From contig NZ_LT629796.1 of the NCBI RefSeq assembly GCF_900106065.1, positions 3,193,501 to 3,257,500 on the forward strand: a stretch of DNA of 64,000 nt, given 5' to 3'. The notes under the pieces are model-generated. The model saw only the letters and a list, made by a program, of their open reading frames with translations. It was not told the origin of the DNA and searched no databases. Below are positions 34,387-43,554 of this stretch, piece by piece. This stretch comes from Pseudomonas mandelii (GTDB lineage: Bacteria; Pseudomonadota; Gammaproteobacteria; Pseudomonadales; Pseudomonadaceae). A program made the position numbers and the translations under genes. How positions within the stretch are numbered: the first letter of the stretch is position 1; each line of letters starts with the position of its first letter.

Positions 34387-34976
34387 GCCTGGCCGAGGTG
34401 CGGCACTGGGTGTTCGACATGGACGGCACCCTGACGGTGGCCGTGCATGACTTCGCGGCGATTCGCGTGGCGTTGGCGATTCCCGCCGAAGACGACATCC
34501 TGACCCACCTCGCGGCGCTGCCGGCCGATGAAGCGGCCGCCAAGCATGCTTGGCTGCTGGAGCACGAACGGGACTTGGCGCTGGGTTCGAAACCGGCGCC
34601 GGGTGCGGTGGAGCTGGTGCGGGAGTTGGCCGGGCGCGGTTATCGTCTTGGCATTCTCACGCGCAATGCTCGGGAGCTGGCGCACGTAACCCTGGAGGCG
34701 ATCGGCCTGGCTGACTGTTTTGCCGTGGAGGATGTGCTGGGGCGTGATGAAGCGCCGCCTAAACCGCATCCCGGTGGTTTATTGAAACTGGCCGAGGCCT
34801 GGCACGTGCCGGCGAGCGAGATGGTGATGGTCGGTGATTACCGCTTTGATCTGGATTGCGGCCGAGCGGCGGGGGCGCGGACGGTGTTGGTGAATCTGCC
34901 GGATAACCCTTGGCCGGAGCTGACGGATTGGCATGCGGCGGATTGTGCGGTGTTGCGGGAGATGCTTTCGGCTTGA
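34383..34976 (+). CDS. HAD-superfamily hydrolase
   Basis: A 197-residue phosphatase-type protein. Motif I VFDMDGTLT (nucleophile Asp), motif II ILTRNA, the lysine in APPKPHPGG and motif IV VGDYRFDLDCGRAAG are all present. A small helical cap sits between motif I and II. The ATG at 34383 overlaps the tesB stop. It probably dephosphorylates a small metabolite; a link to acyl-CoA metabolism is suggested only by the coupling to tesB. A long inverted repeat follows immediately. Confidence 0.88.
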   Translation: MSLAEVRHWVFDMDGTLTVAVHDFAAIRVALAIPAEDDILTHLAALPADEAAAKHAWLLEHERDLALGSKPAPGAVELVRELAGRGYRLGILTRNARELAHVTLEAIGLADCFAVEDVLGRDEAPPKPHPGGLLKLAEAWHVPASEMVMVGDYRFDLDCGRAAGARTVLVNLPDNPWPELTDWHAADCAVLREMLSA

Positions 34977-34982
34977 GGGCCC

Positions 34983-35051
34983 CTTCGCTGGCAAGCCTCG
35001 CTCCTACAGTGGGGCGCGCTGCCCTTGTAGGAGCGAGGCTTGCCAGCGAAG
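34983..35051. repeat. long perfect inverted repeat, REP type
   Basis: A 26-base arm CTTCGCTGGCAAGCCTCGCT... (34983-35008) is perfectly repeated in inverse at 35026-35051 around a 17-base loop. It lies between convergent genes and could stop transcription from both. This is the CGCTGGCAAGCC subtype, different from the GAGCCTGCTCGCG repeats. Confidence 0.85.
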
Positions 35052-35074
35052 ACGTCAGATCAGGCCATACAAAC

Positions 35075-36034
35075 TCACTGACCAAACAATACCTTCTGCC
35101 CCTCCGGTGACGTCAGCATCCCATCCCCGTTATGCCCGACCCCCGGCACTTCAACCAGCCGCTGATTCACCCCTTTCGGATTACGACGCAGCAGGTAATT
35201 GAAAAAATTCTTCCCGCGAACCAGACGATAAGCACCTTGGGCTTCGGCCTCGCAACTTTTGTCCAGCGCCGGATGCTGCGGGTCGGTGTCTTGCTGCCCG
35301 AGCAGATAAGTCACGTCCCGTTTGACGTAATTTCCTTCAATCTGTGGTGCCGTTTGCCCACTGGCATATACCGGTAAATCCGTCAGCCCGTATTTCCAGC
35401 GATTGAAACCGGGGCACGCCGCATGGTTGAACGCCACTGGCCGCTGCTCATTGAAATACGCATAGGACGAAGGGTTGGCGACCACGTAGCGAAGCTTCAC
35501 GCCGGCGGCCGTCAAGGCCGGTTGCTCGCGGGCCAGCAACGCATATCGCTGCACCACCTGAGCGCCACCGGAGTGGCCGGCGAGGATGATTTCCTTCACG
35601 TCCGGAAACTGTCGATGGTCGCCGACTCGCTCGATGATTTGATCGAGGGCTGCAAAGGAACTCAGCGCAAAAGGAGCGGTGGATAAACCTCCTGCCATCC
35701 AGTCATTGCCCTGCCAGCGCAACACCGTGTCTGCCACAGGATGAAGTGCGATGTCGGTTTCGTTGAGGAATTGCGGCGCGATCACCAGGGTGCTTGCACT
35801 TTGCCCGGCCAGTTCCGCTGCGCGCTCGGCGCTCTGGCGATAGGTTTCAGCGTTGCGCAGACGACCATGGATGATGATCAGCACGCGTTCGATTTTCGCG
35901 GGCGCCGGGCCGAGGCTCACCGCCATCTCACCTTCTTTCAACAACAACCGCCCGGGGCTGAGCTCTTTGACGCCATGCTCCGCAGCCTGGGTGCTCGCGC
36001 AGGTGAACAACAACATCAACAACCACTTATTCAT
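35075..36034 (-). CDS. secreted alpha/beta hydrolase
   Basis: A 319-residue protein with a signal peptide (about 1-18, MNKWLLMLLFTCASTQA). The alpha/beta hydrolase core shows an oxyanion-type strand VLIIIHGRLRNAETY, a nucleophile elbow GHSGGAQ (Ser) and a C-terminal VGHNGDGM with the catalytic His. Probably periplasmic and acting on an ester or amide; the substrate is unknown. The ATG directly follows the stop of the YpfJ-type gene (TAAATG), so it is translationally coupled to it. Confidence 0.82.
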   Translation of the reverse strand: MNKWLLMLLFTCASTQAAEHGVKELSPGRLLLKEGEMAVSLGPAPAKIERVLIIIHGRLRNAETYRQSAERAAELAGQSASTLVIAPQFLNETDIALHPVADTVLRWQGNDWMAGGLSTAPFALSSFAALDQIIERVGDHRQFPDVKEIILAGHSGGAQVVQRYALLAREQPALTAAGVKLRYVVANPSSYAYFNEQRPVAFNHAACPGFNRWKYGLTDLPVYASGQTAPQIEGNYVKRDVTYLLGQQDTDPQHPALDKSCEAEAQGAYRLVRGKNFFNYLLRRNPKGVNQRLVEVPGVGHNGDGMLTSPEGQKVLFGQ

Positions 36035-36928
36035 TTAAAGGTTTTTCGCCGCAAAGGTATCGCACTGGCCCACCTGGCCTTGCGCAAATCCGGTTTTGAA
36101 CCAGCGCACCCTTTGCGCTGATGTGCCATGGGTAAACGAGTCCGGTACCACCCGACCCTGCCCCTGTTGTTGCAAACGGTCATCGCCGATGGCGTTGGCC
36201 GCGTTCAAGGCTTCTTCGATGTCACCCGGTTCCAGCCAGTTCAGACGCTGCTGCGCATTGTTGGCCCAGACACCGGCCAGGCAATCGGCCTGCAACTCCT
36301 GACGCACCAACAAGCCGCCATCACCTTCCATCTGCCGGCCTTGCTGGCGAGCTGTCTGAATTTTCGCGGAAACGCCGAGCAATGTCTGAACGTGGTGTCC
36401 GACTTCATGAGCGATCACGTAGGCCTGGGCGAAGTCACCGGCCGCGGAAAAGCGTTGCGACATTTCCTGGAAAAAAGCCATGTCCAGGTAGACCTTCTGG
36501 TCGGCCGGGCAATAGAACGGTCCGGTCGCCGATGTCGCCAGACCACAGGCCGAATTAACCCGGTTGCTGAACAGCACCAGCGTCGGGTTTTTATACTGCC
36601 GACCGGCCTGCTGGAAAATCTGGCCCCAGGTGTCTTCGGTATCGCCGAGGATCGAGCGCACGAATTCGGCCCCTTCATCGTTGGCCGGCGGCGCCTTGCG
36701 GCTTTGGTTGGTGGCCGGTGCCGATTGCTCGGTCATTTGTCCGGTCAGTTGCCCGAGGATTTGCATCGGGTCCTGGCCGGTGAGCCAGCCGATCCCCACA
36801 ATCAGGATGATCGCGGTCAGGCTCAGGCCTTTGCCGCCACCAAAACGCATCCCACCGCCACCGCTGCCGGCATCATCACCACGGGCGTCGACCACGTTGT
36901 CGCTGCGTCGGCCTTTTTTCCATAGCAT
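36035..36928 (-). CDS. neutral zinc metallopeptidase family protein, YpfJ-like
   Basis: A 297-residue protein with a basic start (MLWKKGRRSDNVVDARG), one hydrophobic segment (about 35-52) and a periplasmic catalytic domain. Zinc motif HEVGHHVQ with DQKVYLDMAFFQEM before it and QADCLAGVWA after it, exactly as in the YpfJ/zinc_peptidase family. Length is typical. Shared by many Gram-negatives, its substrate is unknown. Next gene on the strand is a secreted hydrolase with zero spacing. Confidence 0.88.
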   Translation of the reverse strand: MLWKKGRRSDNVVDARGDDAGSGGGGMRFGGGKGLSLTAIILIVGIGWLTGQDPMQILGQLTGQMTEQSAPATNQSRKAPPANDEGAEFVRSILGDTEDTWGQIFQQAGRQYKNPTLVLFSNRVNSACGLATSATGPFYCPADQKVYLDMAFFQEMSQRFSAAGDFAQAYVIAHEVGHHVQTLLGVSAKIQTARQQGRQMEGDGGLLVRQELQADCLAGVWANNAQQRLNWLEPGDIEEALNAANAIGDDRLQQQGQGRVVPDSFTHGTSAQRVRWFKTGFAQGQVGQCDTFAAKNL

Positions 36929-37181
36929 GTGGGAATCCTCTGATTGTCCGTGGTGATGAGTGTTGCTGGTGTGGGGGGGCGGCGCCAGTCCGGCTGTCCG
37001 GCATTTCGTTCACTGGCCGGAAGAATCGCTGACTGTAGGAACATGGATCACCCATCGAATTCCGTCAGGGCGCGGATTTTTATCGAACGGGCGACCCGCG
37101 GGTCTGTTGAGCATCGGGTTCCAGATTTCGCATTACAGGGTTCATCTTCTAGAATCAGGCAAATTGTAGGTGGAACCTCCC

Positions 37182-37958
37182 ATGGCCGGCAGTCAGATCG
37201 AACGTGTCTTCAATGTGCTCGAAAGCCTCACCAGTGACCCTCGCGGTCTGCCGATGCAGATGCTCGCGGAGCAACTGGACATCCCGAAAAGCGCGACTCA
37301 CCGCCTGCTCGCGGAGCTGATCAGGTTGGGTTATGTGCGGCAGAATCCGGAGAACCTGCGGTATCACTTGTCCACCAAACTGGTGGCGATGGGATTTCGT
37401 TACTTGTCGGGCAGCGGCGCCGATATCGTTCAGCCAGTGCTGGATCGCCTGGCCCAGGACACCGGGGAGTTGGTGCGTCTGGGGGTGATTGAAGGCGAGC
37501 GGCAGATCTGGATTGCCAAGTCCCAGGGGGCCCGTTCCGGCCTGCGCTACGACCCGGAAATGGGTCGCGATGCGCCGTTGTTTTATACCGCGTCGGGCCA
37601 TGCGTGGCTGGCGTGCATGACCGATGCCGAAGCGTTGTCGCTGGTTGAGCGCCAGGGCGGCGAGCAGCCAAAAGACCTCGGGCCGAATGCTCCGCGTTCC
37701 AACATTGAACTGCTCGAACGTCTGCGTCTGGCGCGGGAACAGGGCTATGCCTGGGTCGAGGAAAGCTCGGCGGTGGGCACCTCGGCGATCGCGGCGGTGG
37801 TGCGGCACCCGAGCGAGGGTCGTGTGATCGGTGTGCTGAGCATCGCCGGACCGAGTGCGCGGATGCCGGGGGCGCGGTTGCATGAATTGGCGCCGCTGTT
37901 GTTGAGGTATACCGAGGAATTGGCGGCGGCGAGTCTGGCGTCGGAGTTGTTCAGCTAA
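37182..37958 (+). CDS. IclR family transcriptional regulator
   Basis: A 258-residue regulator starting MAGSQIERVFNVLESL at 37182; a GTG 12 bases earlier is possible. The winged helix-turn-helix (LAEQLDIPKSATHRLLAELIRLGYV) spans about 20-60 and the GAF-like effector domain covers the rest (GVIEGERQIWIAKSQG, YTASGHAWLA). IclR proteins respond to aromatic acids or short metabolites. It lies at the edge of the quinate/shikimate-type region, upstream of a DMT transporter. The 253-base gap before it (36929-37181) contains no gene that I can see. Confidence 0.88.
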   Translation: MAGSQIERVFNVLESLTSDPRGLPMQMLAEQLDIPKSATHRLLAELIRLGYVRQNPENLRYHLSTKLVAMGFRYLSGSGADIVQPVLDRLAQDTGELVRLGVIEGERQIWIAKSQGARSGLRYDPEMGRDAPLFYTASGHAWLACMTDAEALSLVERQGGEQPKDLGPNAPRSNIELLERLRLAREQGYAWVEESSAVGTSAIAAVVRHPSEGRVIGVLSIAGPSARMPGARLHELAPLLLRYTEELAAASLASELFS

Positions 37959-37963
37959 TTTAT

Positions 37964-38050
37964 GGGGAGCGAGCCTGCTCGCGAAAGTGAACTTTCAAAT
38001 AGCTCAAATGTTGAATGTCAGTCCGCCATCGCGAGCAGGCTCACTCCCAC
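37964..38050. repeat. REP pair
   Basis: GGGGAGCGAGCCTGCTCGCGAAAG and the facing CGCCATCGCGAGCAGGCTCACTCCCAC, separated by about 40 bases, between the IclR gene and the DMT transporter gene. Confidence 0.8.
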
Positions 38051-38185
38051 GGTTGATTTTTATTGATCGTGAAACTGTGCGGTATTCGAACACTTTCGGC
38101 TGAAGCTTGTGTTGGAATCTGGAACCAGGTTCTAAATTATTGGAACTCGCCGCCCGAGACACGTTGCACTTCTCAAGGGAAACCC

Positions 38186-39064
38186 ATGACCGCCAGCACT
38201 CCGCTCTCCGGCGTTAACCAGCCCTTCAAAGGGATTTTGCTGATTGTCGTCGCCACTTTCCTGTTTTCCAGCCATGACGCTTTTTCGAAATACCTCTCGG
38301 GCTTCTATCCGATCGTGATGGTGGTCTGGGCTCGTTATGTGGTGCACACCTTGTTGATGGCCGGGATTTTTCTGCCGCAGTCCGGGTTGCGCGTCCTACG
38401 GACCAAACGACCGATGCTGCAATTGGTGAGGGCGTTGTGCCTGTTGGGCACCAGTTTGTTTTTTACCACCGGCCTGCAGTACATCCCGTTGGCTGAAGCG
38501 ACGGCGGTCAACTTTCTTGCGCCGGTTCTGGTGACTGCGCTCTCGGTGCCGCTGTTGGGGGAGCGCGTGACACGTGGCCAATGGATCGCGGTGATTTGCG
38601 GGTTTGTCGGCGTATTGATCATCGTCCACCCCGGTGGCGATCTGTTCACGCCGGCGGTGTTGCTGCCGCTCTGTTCAGCGCTGTTTTTCTGCTTTTATCA
38701 GTTGCTCACTCGCAAGCTCAGCAACATCGACAGCCCGACCACCAGCAACTTCTTCGCCGGCTTGTGCAACACCCTGGTGATGAGCGCGCTGGTGCCGTTC
38801 TTCTGGCAAGTGCCGACACTGGGGCATGGTTTCATGATGGTGGCGCTGGGGACCTGCGGGATGACCGCGCATTTGTTTCTGACTCAGGCCTTCCGCCACG
38901 CCGCGCCCGCGTTGTTGGCGCCGTTCGGTTACTGCCAGATCGTCTTTGCCGGTTTGCTGGGCTGGCTGCTGTTCTCCCACACACCGACCCTGACCACGGT
39001 GATCGGGATCGCGGTGATTTGCTGCAGCGGGTTGGCGGCGGCGTGGCAACAGAGTCGTCGGTAG
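38186..39064 (+). CDS. DMT (EamA) family transporter
   Basis: A 292-residue protein with ten hydrophobic segments in two EamA repeats, from an ATG at 38186 with AAGGGA six bases upstream. The frame is open 41 codons further, into the intergenic region, without ribosome-binding site. Marks: FLFSSHDAFSKYLSGFYP near the start, AEATAVNFLAPVLVTALSVPLLGE closing repeat one, and HAAPALLAPFGYCQIVFAGLLGWLLF in repeat two. Likely a metabolite exporter or importer in the inner membrane; substrate unknown. It converges on the ACS-type MFS gene. Confidence 0.85.
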   Translation: MTASTPLSGVNQPFKGILLIVVATFLFSSHDAFSKYLSGFYPIVMVVWARYVVHTLLMAGIFLPQSGLRVLRTKRPMLQLVRALCLLGTSLFFTTGLQYIPLAEATAVNFLAPVLVTALSVPLLGERVTRGQWIAVICGFVGVLIIVHPGGDLFTPAVLLPLCSALFFCFYQLLTRKLSNIDSPTTSNFFAGLCNTLVMSALVPFFWQVPTLGHGFMMVALGTCGMTAHLFLTQAFRHAAPALLAPFGYCQIVFAGLLGWLLFSHTPTLTTVIGIAVICCSGLAAAWQQSRR

Positions 39065-39113
39065 GAAAATCAAACAGGCAGGCCTGGAACCAGGCCTGCC
39101 AAGGGAGGGAACT

Positions 39114-40454
39114 TTACTCGGTGACAGTAGGAATCTTGCGCGGTGCCATGAAGTACATCCAGGTCAGGGCAATGAAGTACATCGCCGGAATCAGGGTGAA
39201 CAGCACGGTGTAGTTGTTGTTGGTGACCGTCAGGATGTGGCCGACCAACTGAGTCATGAACATACCGCCGATGGCTGCGCACATGCCGCCGAAGCCAAAT
39301 ACCGTACTCATCATGTGTTTAGGCGTGTAGTCCATCACCAGGCTCCAGATGTTGGCGGTCCAGGCCTGGTGCGCACCGATGGCCAGAGAGATGGCGAACA
39401 CCGCGACCCACAGACTGCTCGAACCCGCCGCCATGATTACGCCGACGATGCAGCAGGCGAACAGGAACATGGACAACAGGCGCGCCTTGATCGGATTCAT
39501 GCCGCGGCCGATCAGGAGCGAGGACAGGATCCCGCCGCCGACGCTGCCGAAGTCTGCAGTCAGGTAGATGATGATCAGCGGGATACCCATCTGGGTCACG
39601 TTGATCCCCAGGTTGTATTGCTGATTGAGAAACGGCGGCAGCCAGTACAGGTAGAACCAGAACACCGGTGCGGTGATGGAGTAGGCGAGGGCGAAGGCCC
39701 AGGTGCCACGCATGCGCAGGATTTTCGAGAACGGTACACGGGTCTGCTCCGGCTCGACTTCCTTCTGGATGTAGTCCAGTTCCGATTGTTTGACGCTCGG
39801 ATGGTCTTCCGGGTTGAAGTACTTCAAACCCCAGAACAGCAACCAGATCCCGCCCAGTGACGCCATGCACAGGAACGCGGCTTGCCAGCCCCACACGTGC
39901 AGGATCAGCGGCAGCAGCATCGGCGTGAACATTGCGCCGACGTTGGTGCCGGCGTTGAAGATGCCGGTGGCCACGGCGCGCTCGCCGGCCGGGAACCACA
40001 AGCGCGTGGTTTTCACGCAAGCCGGGTAGTTGGCGGCTTCGGTCAAACCGAGGATGAACCGGCAGACCATGAAGCCGACCGCCGACGTGGCCAGGCCGTG
40101 GGCGCCGGTCGCCAGGCTCCAGAGCAACACTGCGCAGAAGAACACGCGCTTCACGCCGACCCGATCGATCAACCGGCCTTGCAGCACGAAACCGATGGCG
40201 TAGCCGACCTGGAACCAGAAGTTGATGTTGGCGTAGTCCATCGCCGTCCAGCTCATTTCCTTGGCGAGGATAGGCTGCATGACGCCCAGTGCAGCGCGGT
40301 CGATGTAGTTGAGCGTGGTGGCAAAAAACACCAGTGCCAGCATGCCCCAACGGGTCTTGCCGACCGCCATGGCGCCGCGAATCTTGTCGCCGATACCGCC
40401 GCTGGCAGGAGTCATGGAGGAACGCTCCACGGGAGAGCTTTGAGAAGGAGTCAT
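39114..40454 (-). CDS. MFS transporter, anion:cation symporter (ACS) family
   Basis: About 446 residues from ATG 40454 (a GTG nine bases earlier is the alternative). Twelve hydrophobic segments, with the ACS-type start GMLALVFFATTLNYIDRAALG, loop GRLIDRVGVKRVF, and LGLTEAANYPACVKTTRLWFPAGERA. The family takes up hexuronates, galactonate, phthalate and similar carboxylates by proton symport. Placed divergent from the QuiC gene, an uptake role for quinate, shikimate or dehydroshikimate is the most likely reading, by inference. Confidence 0.86.
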   Translation of the reverse strand: MTPSQSSPVERSSMTPASGGIGDKIRGAMAVGKTRWGMLALVFFATTLNYIDRAALGVMQPILAKEMSWTAMDYANINFWFQVGYAIGFVLQGRLIDRVGVKRVFFCAVLLWSLATGAHGLATSAVGFMVCRFILGLTEAANYPACVKTTRLWFPAGERAVATGIFNAGTNVGAMFTPMLLPLILHVWGWQAAFLCMASLGGIWLLFWGLKYFNPEDHPSVKQSELDYIQKEVEPEQTRVPFSKILRMRGTWAFALAYSITAPVFWFYLYWLPPFLNQQYNLGINVTQMGIPLIIIYLTADFGSVGGGILSSLLIGRGMNPIKARLLSMFLFACCIVGVIMAAGSSSLWVAVFAISLAIGAHQAWTANIWSLVMDYTPKHMMSTVFGFGGMCAAIGGMFMTQLVGHILTVTNNNYTVLFTLIPAMYFIALTWMYFMAPRKIPTVTE

Positions 40455-40801
40455 GTAGGCCACCGATTATTTTTATGTGGTGTTCTGAGTCTTTGGTCAT
40501 CGAGACCGATGTGTGTGACCGGGCTCAATGTGTCGTCGATGTTGGGCAGTGGACGAAAAATCGTCAATTCGCCAAGGGCCATTGTGTTCGATAATCGCAC
40601 GCAAAACTAACTGGGTAGTACACTTTAAATTGCTGTGTTCGACTGCCAAGCCAATAATTCCCCCGAGAGAAACGCGATCCCTGTAGGAGCCAGGCTTGCC
40701 GGCGATGGCGTCCTCAAGATCGCCTTCGCGAGCAAGCTTCGCTCCTGCAAAAAGGGTGCGACGCCTTTAATAAGATTGTCTCCACCATCGGGAGCCGAAA
40801 T
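40455..40801. other. divergent control region between MFS and quiC genes, with a REP-like repeat
   Basis: No gene is evident. TGTAGGAGCCAGGCTTGCCGGCGATGG near 40682 faces TTCGCGAGCAAGCTTCGCTCCTGCA near 40725-40750, a degenerate REP pair. The AT-rich part next to the MFS start (40455-40500) is where its promoter and any regulator sites would be; I could not identify a specific operator. Confidence 0.6.
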
Positions 40802-42703
40802 ATGCAGCGTTCCATTGCCACCGTTTCCTTGAGCGGTACCCTGCCGGAAAAACTCGAAGCCATTGCCGCCGCCGGGTTCGACGGGGTGGAGATCTTCGAA
40901 AACGACCTTCTCTACTACGACGGCAGCCCGCGGGAAATCAAGCAGATGTGCGCCGATCTCGGGATCGCGATCACACTGTTTCAACCCTTTCGGGACTTTG
41001 AAGGCTGCCGCCGCGACCGTTTGCATCGCAATCTGGAACGGGCCGAGCGCAAGTTCGACCTGATGCAGGAACTGGGCACCGACCTGGTGCTGGTGTGCAG
41101 CAACGCGTCCGCCGATTCCATCGGTGATGAAAATATCCTCATCGACGACTTGCGCCTGCTGGCCGAACGCGCCGGCGCACGCGGGTTGCGGATCGGCTAC
41201 GAAGCGCTGGCCTGGGGCCGGCATGTGAACACCTGGCAACAGGTGTGGAACATCGTCCGTCAGGCCGATCACCCAAGCCTCGGTGTGCTGCTGGACAGCT
41301 TTCACACGCTGTCGCTCAAGGGTGATCCGAGTGCGATCGCCGAGATCCCTGGCGATAAAATCTTCTTCGTACAAATGGCCGACGCACCGATTCTGGCGAT
41401 GGACGTTCTCGAGTGGAGCCGGCATTTCCGCTGCTTCCCGGGTCAGGGCGAATTCGATTTGTCGGGCTTCCTGGCTCCGATCATCAAGAGTGGGTACACC
41501 GGGCCGCTGTCGCTGGAAATCTTCAACGACGGTTTCCGTGCCGCACCGCCTCGGGCCAATGCCGCCGACGGTTTGCGTTCGTTGCTGTATCTGGAGGAGA
41601 AAACCCGTCATCGTCTGGCCCAGGAAACGACACCGGCGGTCAGCCTCGACATTCTGTTCGAGACGCCCAAGGCCAGCGAATACAACGGCATCGAGTTTCT
41701 CGAATTCGCTGTGGACGAAAGCCTTGGCGCCAAGCTTTCCCACTGGCTGGAGCGACTGGGTTTCGTCAAGGCCGGGCAACATCGCTCCAAGAGCGTGAGC
41801 CTGCTGCGTCAAGGTGACATCAACCTGATCCTCAATTCCGAGCCTTACTCGTTTGCCCACAGTTTTTTCGAAGCGCACGGTCCGTCGCTGTGCGCCACCG
41901 CCGTGCGGGTCAAGGACAGCGCCAGTGCGCTCGCTCGGGCCGTGGCTTACAAGGGGCAACCGTATCGCGGACTGGTCGGCCCCAATGAACTTGAACTCGC
42001 TGCCGTGCGCGCACCGGATGGCAGCCTGATTTATCTGGTGGATCAGGACGCCGATGTCTACGGCACTGATTTCCATCTGCAACCGGCTGCCGTGGCCAGT
42101 GGTGGCCTCAAACGCATCGACCACATGGCGATGGCATTGCCGGCCGACAGTCTCGACAGTTGGGTGCTGTTCTATAAGAGCCTGCTGGATTTCGAAGCCG
42201 ATGACGAAGTGGTGCTGCCCGATCCTTACGGTTTGGTGAAAAGTCGAGCGTTGCGCAGTCGTGACAGTTCGATTCGCCTGCCGCTGAACATTTCCGAAAA
42301 CCGCAACACCGCGATCTCACACGCGCTGTCGAGTTATCGCGGCTCCGGCGTGCATCACATCGCGTTTGATTGCGATGACATCTTTGCCGAAGTCAGTCGT
42401 GCCAAAGAGGCGGGCGTGCCGCTGCTGGATATTCCGCTCAACTATTACGATGACCTCGCTGCACGGTTCGATTTCGACGACGAATTCCTCAGTGAACTGG
42501 CGTATTTCAACGTTCTTTATGACCGCGATGCCCAGGGCGGCGAGCTGTTCCATGTGTACACGGAGCCGTTCGAAGGGCGGTTCTTCTTTGAAATCATCCA
42601 GCGCAAAAATGGCTACGCCGGTTACGGTGCGGCCAATGTGGCGGTACGCCTGGCGGCCATGGCCAAATCCCGAAGTGGTGCGGTACGTCCGGCAAAGTTG
42701 TAG
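40802..42703 (+). CDS. quiC: 3-dehydroshikimate dehydratase, bifunctional AP-endonuclease-2/HPPD-like
   Basis: A 633-residue two-domain protein. Residues 1-270 are a sugar-phosphate-isomerase-like TIM barrel (GFDGVEIFENDLLYYDGSP, VLLDSFHTLSLKGDP, FVQMADAP) of the AsbF/QuiC1 type that dehydrates 3-dehydroshikimate to protocatechuate. Residues 290-630 are two VOC modules like 4-hydroxyphenylpyruvate dioxygenase (IDHMAMALPADSLDSWVLFYKSLLDF, VHHIAFDCDDIF, FEIIQRKNGYAGYG). This fusion is the form found in pseudomonads. It feeds quinate and shikimate into the beta-ketoadipate pathway. Neighbours are a candidate transporter, dehydratase and dehydrogenase of the same route. Confidence 0.9.
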   Translation: MQRSIATVSLSGTLPEKLEAIAAAGFDGVEIFENDLLYYDGSPREIKQMCADLGIAITLFQPFRDFEGCRRDRLHRNLERAERKFDLMQELGTDLVLVCSNASADSIGDENILIDDLRLLAERAGARGLRIGYEALAWGRHVNTWQQVWNIVRQADHPSLGVLLDSFHTLSLKGDPSAIAEIPGDKIFFVQMADAPILAMDVLEWSRHFRCFPGQGEFDLSGFLAPIIKSGYTGPLSLEIFNDGFRAAPPRANAADGLRSLLYLEEKTRHRLAQETTPAVSLDILFETPKASEYNGIEFLEFAVDESLGAKLSHWLERLGFVKAGQHRSKSVSLLRQGDINLILNSEPYSFAHSFFEAHGPSLCATAVRVKDSASALARAVAYKGQPYRGLVGPNELELAAVRAPDGSLIYLVDQDADVYGTDFHLQPAAVASGGLKRIDHMAMALPADSLDSWVLFYKSLLDFEADDEVVLPDPYGLVKSRALRSRDSSIRLPLNISENRNTAISHALSSYRGSGVHHIAFDCDDIFAEVSRAKEAGVPLLDIPLNYYDDLAARFDFDDEFLSELAYFNVLYDRDAQGGELFHVYTEPFEGRFFFEIIQRKNGYAGYGAANVAVRLAAMAKSRSGAVRPAKL

Positions 42704-42805
42704 GAAAATCGTAAACACGGCGACAAACCGCTGCCGCGCGGCTTCCTTCACTGTGCGGCGCGGCCCATAATCGCCAGCCTGTGCAGTGATGGCCGTGAGC
42801 CCGCA

Positions 42806-43483
42806 ATGACGATAACTTCAGAACTCTCCGCAGTGCCCGCCGAACCGATTGCCGGGCCGCGCAAGAGTCGCAAGAACAACCCGGAAAAGACCCGCGAGAA
42901 CATCCTTCAAGAGGCGATTGTCGAATTCGTCCAGCAAGGGCTTTCCGGTGCTCGCGTCGATGCCATCGCCGAGCGCATCCACACCTCAAAACGCATGATT
43001 TATTACTACTTCGGCAGTAAGGAACAGCTGTACGTCGAGGTGCTGGAGAAACTCTACGGCGACATCCGTAACACGGAAAACCATCTGCACCTGGCCGAAC
43101 TGGCGCCGGTGGAGGCGATTCGGCGACTGGTGGAATTCACCTTCGACCACCATGACCGCAACGTCGATTTCGTGCGCATCGTCAGCATCGAGAACATTCA
43201 CAACGCTGAGTACGTGAAGCGTTCTGATGCGATCAAGGCGATGAACAACACCATCCTCGATTCCCTGGGCGTGATTTTGCGTCGCGGGGCTGAAGAGGGC
43301 GTGTTCCGTTCAGGGCTTGAGCCGCTGGATGTGCATCTGCTGATCAGCTCGTTTTGCTTTTATCGCGTGTCCAACCGCCATACCTTCGGTGAGATTTTTC
43401 AGATCGACTTGCCGGACGAAAGCATCAAGCAGCGTCATCGGGAAATGATCTGCGAGTCGGTTTTGCGATACCTGCAGGCCTGA
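42806..43483 (+). CDS. TetR family transcriptional regulator
   Basis: A 225-residue regulator. The DNA-binding region (residues 25-80) reads NPEKTRENILQEAIVEFVQQGLSGARVDAIAERI then HTSKRMIYYYFGSKEQLY. The C-terminal domain is all helical. It follows quiC by about 100 bases on the same strand, and the aroE/aroQ-like pair faces it, so it is a good candidate for the repressor of the quinate/shikimate genes. Effector unknown. Confidence 0.88.
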   Translation: MTITSELSAVPAEPIAGPRKSRKNNPEKTRENILQEAIVEFVQQGLSGARVDAIAERIHTSKRMIYYYFGSKEQLYVEVLEKLYGDIRNTENHLHLAELAPVEAIRRLVEFTFDHHDRNVDFVRIVSIENIHNAEYVKRSDAIKAMNNTILDSLGVILRRGAEEGVFRSGLEPLDVHLLISSFCFYRVSNRHTFGEIFQIDLPDESIKQRHREMICESVLRYLQA

Positions 43484-43523
43484 CCTGTGGCGAGGGGGCG
43501 TCGGAACGCCGCATCGCCCCGTT

Positions 43524-43540
43524 GGGCTGCGATGCAGCCC
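43524..43540. terminator. short hairpin between convergent TetR and shikimate dehydrogenase genes
   Basis: GGGCTGC-GAT-GCAGCCC, a 7-bp stem in the 71-base gap between converging genes. No T-run, so termination ability is uncertain; it also looks like a partial REP sequence. Confidence 0.4.
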
Positions 43541-43554
43541 TCATACTTTCAACC